From positions 1-35,695 of the IMG/VR virus record IMGVR_UViG_3300011116_000941: a stretch of DNA of 35,695 bases; one strand, written 5' to 3'. A program made the translations under genes and the position numbers. This document shows, in pieces, positions 23,883-30,437 of this stretch; the first letter of the stretch is position 1; each line of letters opens with the position of its first letter. The notes below the pieces were generated by a model that was given only the letters and a program-made list of their open reading frames with translations, was not told where the DNA came from and ran no database searches. This DNA is from a virus.

Positions 23883-24866
23883 TTACGAACTTGCGTTGTT
23901 GGTGTCGCTTGGTTCAACTGGCTTTTTGCCGACTGCGAACTCTGATTCTTCATAGAAATCGCCTTCGTTCAAGTCAGAATAGATTCTTTCGGCAACATTC
24001 GCCAAAACTTCACGAACCACACCTGCTTCATCGGCAGGAAAGTTGTTCAGGAAATTGTTCATTGCGAAATCAAAACTTGCAGTTTCATTCCACTCTTCAA
24101 CTTCCATAAGCATATTCGTGCTGATAGGTGTAGTCAGGTTGCCCAAGTCAACTTGCGAACGCAAATTGGTTGCCAACTCAATCAAAGCATCGCTGTTAAG
24201 CAATTCTTTTTCAATTGCATTTTCGTATGGAAAGTGCAATTTCATTGCGAAACGATTCTTGAACGCTTGATTAAGTGGGCGTGTGCCGTGATAATCAGGA
24301 TTGTAAGCGCCGATAACAAAGCACTTCGGGTGAAGTGGGATGCTTGTCGGGCAACTTGAACCTGATGCTTCGGGCAGGCTGATTGTTCGCCTACGGTCTA
24401 ACATTCCGTGGATGTAAGCCGCAATTTTTGGTGGCAAAAAGTTGACTTCATCAAGATAGACGATGCCACCGTGTATGCAGGCTTGAACAACTTCGCCAGC
24501 GATGAAATCTACCGACTTGTCAGGTCGTGGAGTCCATCCACCAATGAAGATTCGTGGTTCTGCACCACCGTTGCAGGGAACATTGACTACTGGCAAACCT
24601 TGTTCAGCGCCAAAAGCGTAAACGAGGGATGTTTTTGCCGAACCAGTTGGCCCGTAAACAAGAACATTGTGTTTTGCTTCCAATGCCAATTTCAAAGCAT
24701 CAAGGTCTTTGATTCCACCAATCTCACGACTGATGTATGCACCATCATCTGACCATTTTGCTTTGCTAGGTATTAAGTGTGCTAACGGATGTTTTGATTC
24801 TTCCATTACTTTCTCCTTTTCTTTGGTTGTTTTGTTGGTTGTTTCTGACAATTTACTTGTCTTCAT
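23883..24866 (-). CDS. cobS: CobS-like MoxR-family AAA+ ATPase
   Basis: 327 aa from ATG 24866. A second in-frame ATG at 24806 (307 aa) has an equally good AAGGAG, so two forms are possible; the open frame to 24959 has no ribosome site. Numbered from 24806: Walker A VYGPTGSAKTSL at 50-61, Walker B GGIVYLDEVNFLP at about 103-115, then YIHGMLDRRRTISLPE, FVIGAYNPDYHGTRPLNQAF (sensor 1) and FKNRFAMKLHF (Arg finger region). This is the CobS/MoxR layout. It should drive conformational change in a partner through the VWA protein encoded next. Confidence 0.85.
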   Translation of the reverse strand: MKTSKLSETTNKTTKEKEKVMEESKHPLAHLIPSKAKWSDDGAYISREIGGIKDLDALKLALEAKHNVLVYGPTGSAKTSLVYAFGAEQGLPVVNVPCNGGAEPRIFIGGWTPRPDKSVDFIAGEVVQACIHGGIVYLDEVNFLPPKIAAYIHGMLDRRRTISLPEASGSSCPTSIPLHPKCFVIGAYNPDYHGTRPLNQAFKNRFAMKLHFPYENAIEKELLNSDALIELATNLRSQVDLGNLTTPISTNMLMEVEEWNETASFDFAMNNFLNNFPADEAGVVREVLANVAERIYSDLNEGDFYEESEFAVGKKPVEPSDTNNASS

Positions 24867-24904
24867 TTGTTTCTCCTTTTTGTTGTTTTTTTTGATTTTT
24901 GACT

Positions 24905-24947
24905 TCCCAGCACTTTTTTTGGTTTTTGACCGTTTTTTATGCTGGGA
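24905..24947 (-). other. Hairpin with A-rich loop upstream of the CobS-like gene
   Basis: TCCCAGCA/TGCTGGGA (24905-24912 and 24940-24947) form an 8-bp perfect stem with a 27-base, A-rich loop on the minus strand. It lies 38 bases before the ATG at 24866 and directly after H4. It could be a leader control element or a processing site. Confidence 0.5.
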
Positions 24948-24978
24948 CTTTTTTGGCACAAAAAAATTTTTTTATTGA

Positions 24979-25014
24979 GTGCAGGTGGCACAAAAATTTC
25001 TGAGCCACCTGCAC
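24979..25014 (-). repeat. Dispersed hairpin repeat H4
   Basis: GTGCAGGTGGC (24979-24989) pairs perfectly with GCCACCTGCAC (25004-25014). The 14-base loop ACAAAAATTTCTGA (plus strand) is identical to H3, although the outer stem bases differ in a paired way. It lies between the zinc-finger-like gene and the CobS-like gene. Confidence 0.8.
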
Positions 25015-25036
25015 TTTATTCGCTACCTGTTCGGAA

Positions 25037-25285
25037 TTACTTTTCTTCGGTTACTTTCGTGTAGCAGTCGTCGCACAACAAATGTTCTGCGTCAACATCA
25101 ATCTGCCAATACGGTGTTGCACTGCCATAATCGGAATCAATTCCAATTATTGTTTTGCAACTTGAACAAGAACCGTCAATTTCAGTGTGTTCAAGTTCCC
25201 AATCGTAATTGATACCAATTGGGTCAAACACGAAATGGACTGGCTTTTCAATTTGATTCGTTAACCAATTGTCAAATGCTGTCAT
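25037..25285 (-). CDS. Small protein with two CxxC pairs
   Basis: 82 aa from ATG 25285, TAATG-coupled to the gene before and preceded by AAAGGAG. GSCSSCKTI and HLLCDDCYTK give two CxxC pairs spaced about 27 residues apart, a likely zinc ribbon. Other parts: FDNWLTNQIEKPVHFVFDPI and YWQIDVDAEH. No family recognised. Confidence 0.65.
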   Translation of the reverse strand: MTAFDNWLTNQIEKPVHFVFDPIGINYDWELEHTEIDGSCSSCKTIIGIDSDYGSATPYWQIDVDAEHLLCDDCYTKVTEEK

Positions 25286-25527
25286 TATTTTTTCTCCTTT
25301 TTCTTTGTTTTGTTTACTGGTGTTGCATAGCAAAAAGTTGTTTGCCTACCTTTTGAGTTGAAAACTCGGAAGTAAACTTCACCATTGCGTTTTTCTTCAA
25401 TTTTGAGTGAATAGCCACGCTGTGCGAGTGCCACGCCTAATCCACCTTGCGCTCTTTCAAACGCCTTCTTTTTTGTGATATTTGGAATTATGAAATATGG
25501 CGTATGCAAATCATATTTTCTGTTCAT
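25285..25527 (-). CDS. Hypothetical basic protein
   Basis: 80 aa. PYFIIPNITKKKAFERAQGG, YSLKIEEKRNGEVYFRVFNS: alternating strands and helices. It ends NKTKKKEKK, whose codons contain the next ribosome site. AAAAGGAG precedes its ATG; H5 lies about 35 bases upstream. No family recognised. Confidence 0.6.
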   Translation of the reverse strand: MNRKYDLHTPYFIIPNITKKKAFERAQGGLGVALAQRGYSLKIEEKRNGEVYFRVFNSKGRQTTFCYATPVNKTKKKEKK

Positions 25528-25562
25528 TTATTTCTCCTTTTGTTTGGTTTTTGGATATTACG

Positions 25563-25602
25563 AGCGCAGGTGGCGACCAAAATTTGGTGGCGCACCTGCG
25601 CT
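25563..25602 (-). repeat. Dispersed hairpin repeat H5 (diverged)
   Basis: AGCGCAGGT/ACCTGCGCT outer stem (25563-25571 and 25594-25602), the same as H2. The inner part has become ACCAAATTTTGGT on the minus strand, itself a small palindrome, so the inside has changed while pairing is kept. It lies between two small genes. Confidence 0.7.
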
Positions 25603-25616
25603 TTATTCTGTATTCG

Positions 25617-25994
25617 TTAACGCTTGCCTTTGCTTGCAACTGGTCTTTTGCCTTTTCTTGTAATTTTCTTTTTGTTGTTTTTTGAATGATGCAAACTGCT
25701 TAGGCAAAGTATGTACATTCTCCTAATTGCCAAATCATCTGAATCACGAATAGATGACCAGTCATAATTTGACCAAGAAGAGATGCCAGCAGAAAATAAC
25801 AAGTATGTTGGCAAATCGTTGTATTTCTTGAATCTGAACTCATCAAGACCATACCAAGCCTTGTAAATTACTTTCAGGTATTTTTCTTTTTCTGATTGCT
25901 TCAGTTTGAATGCTTTCATTTTTTTCTCCTTTTTTGTTGTTTGTAACTTGATGCCGTTTTTATCACGATAAAGACTTCCACTTACTTTTCTCAT
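25617..25994 (-). CDS. Hypothetical basic protein with two good in-frame starts
   Basis: 125 aa from ATG 25994, or 100 aa from ATG 25919. Both ATGs have strong ribosome sites (AAAAGGAG and AAAAAAGGAG). The segment between them ends TTKKEKK, the same kind of tail that encodes the ribosome site at other gene ends here, but without a stop. The body has KAWYGLDEFRFKKYNDLPTY, LAIRRMYILCLSSLHHSK, and the end is very basic (KKKITRKGKRPVASKGKR). No family recognised. Confidence 0.55.
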   Translation of the reverse strand: MRKVSGSLYRDKNGIKLQTTKKEKKMKAFKLKQSEKEKYLKVIYKAWYGLDEFRFKKYNDLPTYLLFSAGISSWSNYDWSSIRDSDDLAIRRMYILCLSSLHHSKNNKKKITRKGKRPVASKGKR

Positions 25995-26031
25995 TTATGT
26001 CTCCTTTTGTTTGGGTTGATATTGGTATTCG

Positions 26032-26092
26032 GTTGCGATGAAGCAGAGGGGTGGTGGCGCAAAAAATTTTGAGCCAACTACTTCATCGCAAC
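26032..26092 (-). repeat. Dispersed hairpin repeat H6 (longest stem)
   Basis: GTTGCGATGAAG (26032-26043) pairs perfectly with CTTCATCGCAAC (26081-26092), 12 bp. The 37-base loop contains GGTGGCGCAAAAAATTTTGA (plus strand), a diverged version of the shared core. It lies immediately after the tRNA-like element in the minus direction and 37 bases before the ATG at 25994. Confidence 0.75.
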
Positions 26093-26096
26093 TTTG

Positions 26097-26155
26097 TGCC
26101 AGCGTCAGGAGTTGAACCCGATACGGTTGCCCGATATTCTGCAACACGCACTGGC
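26097..26155 (-). ncRNA. tRNA-like element lacking a D arm
   Basis: 59 bases. Acceptor stem GCCAGTG (26149-26155) pairs with CGCTGGC (26098-26104) over 7 bp with one G-T pair, followed by discriminator A and CAA instead of CCA. A full T arm is present: stem TCGGG/CCTGA and loop TTCAACT, which fits TTCRANY (26105-26121). Only 27 bases separate these two parts. They form one hairpin, GTTGC/GCAAC with a 10-base loop, so the D arm is missing and the anticodon loop is not standard. It may be a decayed tRNA, an armless tRNA, or a tRNA mimic that RNase P processes ahead of the leftward operon. Confidence 0.6.
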
Positions 26156-26177
26156 GACCTTAAAGAAAAAGTCACGA

Positions 26178-26279
26178 ATGTTTAATGCAAACAGAGAATT
26201 TGCTTTAGATAAATCATTGTCTTATGGCACTTGTCATTTCGTGTTTTACCCAGTCGGTAAAATCACAAAATGGGAGTAA
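26178..26279 (+). CDS. Possible 33-aa peptide in the control region
   Basis: MFNANREFALDKSLSYGTCH, ending FYPVGKITKWE. The composition is protein-like, but there is no Shine-Dalgarno sequence and no neighbouring gene on this strand. It could be the start of a decayed gene that continues in another frame into the 26224-26691 open frame. Confidence 0.25.
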   Translation: MFNANREFALDKSLSYGTCHFVFYPVGKITKWE

Positions 26280-26399
26280 TTCCATTCCACAGTTTCGTAA
26301 TAGCAAATTGGTGTGTTTACATCCGAAGACTTGCACTTCGTCTAGTTGCTTGGTTCGGGTTTGCTGTTCCGTTTGCCCAATTCTTTGTCTAGTGTCTGA

Positions 26400-26691
26400 C
26401 GCAGTTTACAACTTGGCTGGCGATTCAAAAGTGTCGTTGCGAATCCTTATGTTCGTCAACATTGACCTGACCGAGAAATTCACTGTTTCTTCGGTACTGA
26501 CGCTTCCTGATGAGTCCTACTGGCTATCGTTGCCTTTGCATATCCGCAAGGATGAGGGCTTCAAATGGTGCGATAGGCAGGTGCGTTCGTGTCTTTCAAC
26601 TTTTCGCCGTTTTTCAGTTTTCAAGGTACAGAAGAGATTCTATCAAATAATGGCATTAATGACAAGCAATGAATTCAATGAAAACGCTTAA
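26400..26691 (+). pseudogene. Possible remnant of a phage gene (SpoVG-like segment?)
   Basis: An open plus-strand frame runs from about 26224 to a stop at 26691. Its first half is Ser/Cys-rich and unlike a protein. Its second half (FVNIDLTEKFTVSSVLTLPD, YWLSLPLHIRKDEGFKW) looks like real coding sequence and faintly recalls SpoVG-type proteins (strand pattern, LSLPxRKD). No start with a ribosome site is present, and codon use (CTG, ACC, GAG) differs from neighbours. The stop lies inside the stem of a plus-strand terminator, which supports past or present transcription. Start position is a guess. Confidence 0.3.
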
Positions 26692-26715
26692 AATAAGGCA
26701 AATAAGCGTTTTTTG
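26683..26715 (+). terminator. Rho-independent terminator, plus strand
   Basis: AACGCTTA (26683-26690) pairs with TAAGCGTT (26703-26710), an 8-bp perfect stem with a 12-base loop, followed by a T-run. It ends the transcript of the 26.2-26.7 kb region and shields the repeat array from it. Confidence 0.75.
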
Positions 26716-26774
26716 AAGGTTTTGGCAGGTTTTGGCTTGAGAAAGGCTGTTTTTTTCAATTTTCAAATGTCGGG

Positions 26775-26938
26775 AAAGCCTTATATCATAAGGGTTTTAT
26801 GGGTTTTTGGCATTTCTCAGGCAAAAAAGGGCTGTTTTTAAGGGTTTTTTGACCACTCTGTAAAAAAAGTGCAAAAAAGCCTTATTTTTAAGGGTTTTTT
26901 GATGTCTCTTACTAAAAGCCTTATTTTAAGCCATTTTA
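26775..26938. repeat. AT-rich repeat array (four copies, roughly 50-bp period)
   Basis: Unit roughly AAAAGCCTTATTTTTAAGGG followed by a T-run and GA. Copies are at about 26775-26800, 26824-26852, 26874-26902 and 26914-26938. The second and third are nearly identical and exactly 50 bases apart. Most copies contain a small palindrome of the type CCTTAT-n-ATAAGG. The array lies between a terminator and the helicase promoter. It may be an iteron array for origin binding, or tandem operators for a phage repressor. Confidence 0.6.
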
Positions 26939-26955
26939 TTGATTTCATTGATAAC

Positions 26956-26984
26956 TGGACAAAAGCACAATAGAGGATTATGCT
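26956..26984 (+). promoter_or_regulatory. Promoter of the replication/modification operon
   Basis: Plus-strand TGGACA (26956-26961), a spacer of exactly 17 bases and TATGCT (26979-26984). The predicted start near 26991 leaves a leader of about 135 bases before the helicase start. The repeat array ends 17 bases upstream of the -35, which suits regulation. Confidence 0.6.
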
Positions 26985-27125
26985 ATCGCACCGTTCAAGT
27001 GCGTAAAACTCCACTGTACTTAGTGCTTGCACTTTCATAACTACTTCCTACTAAATCTCTTAGTTATATATTTATTAATTTAGTAATAAGTAATGAATAT
27101 AAGTAATAAACCACTTAGAGATTAG

Positions 27126-28448
27126 GTGGCAAAAAAAATACAGAGGCAATTACAACCAAAAGAAAGCGAAACACCAATGTCATATTCATCAATAGAAGCA
27201 TTATTAATTTCGGCAGTTCTACGGCAAGAAGACCATAGGACACCACTGATAGAAGGCGTAGCACCTGACTGGTTTTTGTCGTACAGGGTGGAATGGGAAT
27301 GGATTGAAACATATATCAAGCGCCACCACAAAGCACCGTCAAAGTCTTTATTCAAAGTAACTTTCCCTGACTTTGTTGTTTTGAAATCCGATGATGTGGA
27401 TTATTGCATCAAAGAAGTAAAAGAATCTTATTTGAGGCGTTCGCTGGTCAATGTCATGTCTGACTTGGCAGAAAAAATCAAAACCCAAAACGAGTCAATT
27501 GAAACAATTAACTTTGCCCAACAAGAATTGATGAAACTTCAAATGGCATCTGAGGGTGGAAAAAATGAAACTGACATTGTTGAAGAATGGTCTTTGGCTT
27601 ATGACGAAGCCGCTCGGCGTTATGAAAGAACAAACGACAAAGGCATATCGGGAGTTCCCACTGGATTTCCTACGCTTGATAATTTGACTGGTGGCGCTCA
27701 AGAAGGCGACTACTGGATTGTTGCGGCACGATTAGGGCAAGGTAAAACTTGGACACTTATCCGTATGGCTTGCTCTGCTTTGTATTCAGGAATGGTTGTT
27801 CAATACGATGCGCTTGAACAATCAAGAGCGCAGATAGCAATGCGAACACACAGTTTCTTGTCTAGCGAATATGGCAAACAAACTTTTCGCTCTATGGATT
27901 TGATGAACGGAAAAGATTTTGATTTGAAAGCATACAAAGAGTTTTTGACTGGATTGAAAAGTCATACTGCTGGCAAATTTTTTGTTAACGATACTTCTCG
28001 TGGTCGTTTGAATCCAAGCATGATTGCGGCACAGATAGAGCGCAACAAGCCTGATGTAGTTTTCATTGACTATCTAACTTTGATGAACACTGGTGGCGAT
28101 GACTGGAAAGCAATTGCAAACTTGTCGGCAGAACTAAAAGGGATTGCGATGCACTATCAAATTCCAATTATTGCGGCGGCTCAGATTAATCGTATGGCTA
28201 TCGGTAACGATGTTCCAGGGCCAGAACATTTGGCTGGTGCAGATGCAATCGGGCAAGACGCAGATTGTGTAATCACGATGAAGCAAATGTCTGCTCATGT
28301 CATCAAAATGCGATTGGCAAAATTCCGTCATGGTTCTGACGGACAAACTTGGCTTAATGAATTTCGCCCGAATTCAGGAAAGTTTGATGAAATCAGTAGT
28401 CAAAGAGCAGATGAAATTACGCAAGAAGACAAGGAGAGTCAAGTATGA
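27126..28448 (+). CDS. dnaB: Replicative DNA helicase (DnaB family)
   Basis: 440 aa from GTG 27126; an ATG at 27178 would give a product 17-18 residues shorter and keeps the whole N-terminal domain. N-terminal DnaB domain to about residue 150, then the RecA-like motor: GVPTGFPTLDNLTGG, Walker A AARLGQGKTWTL (about 200-210; the usual GRPG is changed to ARLG), Walker B DVVFIDYLTLM (about 310-320), IIAAAQINR (sensor Gln), and KMRLAKFRHG near the end. It unwinds the fork for DnaE and binds the primase encoded next. First gene of the plus-strand operon. Confidence 0.92.
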   Translation: MAKKIQRQLQPKESETPMSYSSIEALLISAVLRQEDHRTPLIEGVAPDWFLSYRVEWEWIETYIKRHHKAPSKSLFKVTFPDFVVLKSDDVDYCIKEVKESYLRRSLVNVMSDLAEKIKTQNESIETINFAQQELMKLQMASEGGKNETDIVEEWSLAYDEAARRYERTNDKGISGVPTGFPTLDNLTGGAQEGDYWIVAARLGQGKTWTLIRMACSALYSGMVVQYDALEQSRAQIAMRTHSFLSSEYGKQTFRSMDLMNGKDFDLKAYKEFLTGLKSHTAGKFFVNDTSRGRLNPSMIAAQIERNKPDVVFIDYLTLMNTGGDDWKAIANLSAELKGIAMHYQIPIIAAAQINRMAIGNDVPGPEHLAGADAIGQDADCVITMKQMSAHVIKMRLAKFRHGSDGQTWLNEFRPNSGKFDEISSQRADEITQEDKESQV

Positions 28449-29410
28449 AAGTTACGACCAATGGCAAGCAAGAATCAATTGTCAAATTTCTCAAAAAGCA
28501 TTTAGATATCAAAAGCAAAAATGGATTGGAATGGCAAGCACTATGCCCGTACCACGAAGACAAATCGCCATCGTTTAGCGTAAACATCCGAAAAGGATTA
28601 TTTATTTGTTATGCGTGTGGCGCTAAGGGCAACATGGAACAACTGGCAGAGCATCTGAATGCAGATGTGCCACTGAATGACCCAAGTGTAACTCTTGATG
28701 AAGTTGTAGAAGCACTAGAAAAATTGACAGTTGAAGAAGCAAGAGTTGAGCGCCCGATTGTCGGAATTCCGTATCCTGCAAAATATCAAACTGATTGGGC
28801 AAAAGAAAAAACAAAAGATTATTTTCTTACCCGTGGATTAACCGAAATGGCAATTAGCGATTATCGTTTGAGTTACGACATCGTTGATGGCGATGCGATT
28901 ATCCCTCTTTGTGATATTTATGGTCGTATCGCTGGGTTTATCAAAAGAACTCTTGATTCGCAAAAACTAGCCGAAGGCGTACCGAAATATCGTTACCCGA
29001 AAGGTTTGTCTATTTCAAAATATCTTTACGGTGCAGATGTAATTATGAAAAACACAATGTATTCAGAAACTTATGGGCATCCGTTAAATTTGGTTATTAC
29101 CGAAGGCAGTATTGATGCGATGAGCGTTTACAAAATATGTTCGCAAACATATGGCGTTGCTATCTTGGGCGCAAGAATTTCAAAAGAACAAGCGTTACAA
29201 ATTCAAAAACTTGCACCAACAACGATTGTGATTGCAACCGACAGAGACAGGGCTGGTCGTGAAGCCGAAGTTCAAGTGAAATACGAATTGGACAAACTGA
29301 GAATGGGCATAAAAATTTCTTGTGCTAGTTGGGATTCTCAATACGGAAAAGACCTTGCAGAATTATCGCCAACAATGAGATTTGAAGTAATCAAGGGTGC
29401 AATCGGATGA
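28445..29410 (+). CDS. dnaG: DNA primase (DnaG family)
   Basis: 321 aa, short compared with bacterial DnaG (about 600) because the C-terminal helicase-binding domain is absent. Zinc-binding domain: CPYH (34-37) and CYAC (55-58). TOPRIM core: LVITEGSIDAM (about 217-227) with the catalytic Glu, and IATDRDRAGREA (about 262-273) with the D-x-D. It starts inside the helicase stop (ATGA) with AGGAGAG upstream, so the two are translationally coupled. Confidence 0.9.
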   Translation: MKVTTNGKQESIVKFLKKHLDIKSKNGLEWQALCPYHEDKSPSFSVNIRKGLFICYACGAKGNMEQLAEHLNADVPLNDPSVTLDEVVEALEKLTVEEARVERPIVGIPYPAKYQTDWAKEKTKDYFLTRGLTEMAISDYRLSYDIVDGDAIIPLCDIYGRIAGFIKRTLDSQKLAEGVPKYRYPKGLSISKYLYGADVIMKNTMYSETYGHPLNLVITEGSIDAMSVYKICSQTYGVAILGARISKEQALQIQKLAPTTIVIATDRDRAGREAEVQVKYELDKLRMGIKISCASWDSQYGKDLAELSPTMRFEVIKGAIG

Positions 29411-30435
29411 AAATGGTTAGGGCAACTAAGCAAGAAGTTAAATTGTTTTCTAGTTCGGAAAAAACAAAAATAGTTGATGCGATATTTTCTCATTGGCGAA
29501 ACCATGGTTTTCCACAATATGAACTTACAAAACAGGAACAAATTAAAGAGTGGGATTTGCTACAGGATTACGACAGAACTGGCATGATTGACCCCAAAGG
29601 TCACATTAAACAGACAATGCACGGGCTTGGTCTTGCTTGGAATTATTTTCCGCACCATTGGGGAATATCTGTTGGTGGCAAACCAACTGTTTTAGATATT
29701 TGGAATGACGATGAAAAATTCAAAAAAGCAATAGCGAGAAGATTAAATCGTGGTGGTCTTGCTTGGGATGAAAACGGTAATCCCCACATGACTATTTCAA
29801 TTATTCGCAAAGCACTTATGGCTTGTTCATCTGCACAAAGAGTTTCTAATTTTAGACCTACTGCGGCGGCTTCAATTTATGACAAATACTCAGGCAATGG
29901 AATTGTTTGGGATATGTCTTGTGGTTTTGGTGGCAGATTGCTTGGTGCATTTACTTCAAACAAAGTAAAACTTTATGTTGGCACTGAGCCATCTACACTT
30001 ACCTTCAATGGTTTAGAAAAACTGGCAGAAAACTTTCATCACATTGCAAAAACACAATATGAGTTGCACAAAATTGGGTCGGAAGATTTTGTACCTAGTC
30101 AAGAAGTTGATTTGTGTTTTACATCTCCACCGTATTTTGATACCGAAAAGTATTCGGATGAACCAACTCAATCTGCAATAAAATTTCCTACGCCTGTTGA
30201 ATGGAACAATAAATTTTTACGACAAACTATTAAAAACTCTTTCGTCTGCTTAAATAAAAACGGCTATTTGATTTTGAATGTTGCAAGCGTCAAGAGTCAT
30301 CCATTTCTTGTTCCCGACACAATTAGAATTGCACAAAAAGAAGGTTTTAAGTTAGTTGACACACTTAAACTAACTCTTAGTGCGATTACCAAAGGTGCTT
30401 TCAAATACGAACCAGTGTTTGTTTTTCAAAAATAA
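29407..30435 (+). CDS. DNA methyltransferase (TSPPY motif)
   Basis: 342 aa. Motif I: VWDMSCGFGGRLLGA (about 178-192; SAM binding). Motif IV: CFTSPPYFDTEKY (about 238-250), the amino-methyltransferase signature for N4-cytosine or N6-adenine. The N-terminal 170 residues have WNYFPHHWGIS, DIWNDDEKFKKAI and GNPHMTISIIRKALM and are not a standard target-recognition domain. There is no matching restriction endonuclease. ATGA overlap with primase. It would methylate phage DNA, or act with the Mom-like protein that follows. Target base and sequence cannot be read from the sequence. Confidence 0.85.
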   Translation: MKMVRATKQEVKLFSSSEKTKIVDAIFSHWRNHGFPQYELTKQEQIKEWDLLQDYDRTGMIDPKGHIKQTMHGLGLAWNYFPHHWGISVGGKPTVLDIWNDDEKFKKAIARRLNRGGLAWDENGNPHMTISIIRKALMACSSAQRVSNFRPTAAASIYDKYSGNGIVWDMSCGFGGRLLGAFTSNKVKLYVGTEPSTLTFNGLEKLAENFHHIAKTQYELHKIGSEDFVPSQEVDLCFTSPPYFDTEKYSDEPTQSAIKFPTPVEWNNKFLRQTIKNSFVCLNKNGYLILNVASVKSHPFLVPDTIRIAQKEGFKLVDTLKLTLSAITKGAFKYEPVFVFQK

Positions 30436-30437
30436 CC

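Larger units (their letters stand above)
26692..27125. other. Candidate replication origin / divergent control region
   Basis: No protein gene is supported here. It holds, in order: a terminator, the 50-bp repeat array, the plus-strand promoter, and a very AT-rich stretch (about 27050-27115) with direct repeats of TATAAGTAAT-type sequence and an imperfect inverted repeat (AATCTCTTAG and CTTAGAGATT). Repeats plus an easily melted tract next to DnaB and DnaG genes fit an origin. The region also lies at the divergence point of the two big operons, so a purely regulatory role is the alternative. Confidence 0.5.

Noticed and set aside
20934-26092. CRISPR or MITE with terminal repeats as explanation of the hairpin family
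   Set aside because: Spacing is irregular (hundreds to thousands of bases), no target-site duplications or transposase are seen, and conservation is in the loop and pairing rather than the ends.
26097-26155. Canonical tRNA gene or tmRNA
   Set aside because: The D arm and a 7-base anticodon loop are missing, and no mRNA-like domain or second half of a tmRNA follows; kept only as tRNA-like.
26838-27038. 66-aa minus-strand frame across the repeat array
   Set aside because: It consists of translated repeats and promoter sequence, has no ribosome site, and its composition is not protein-like.
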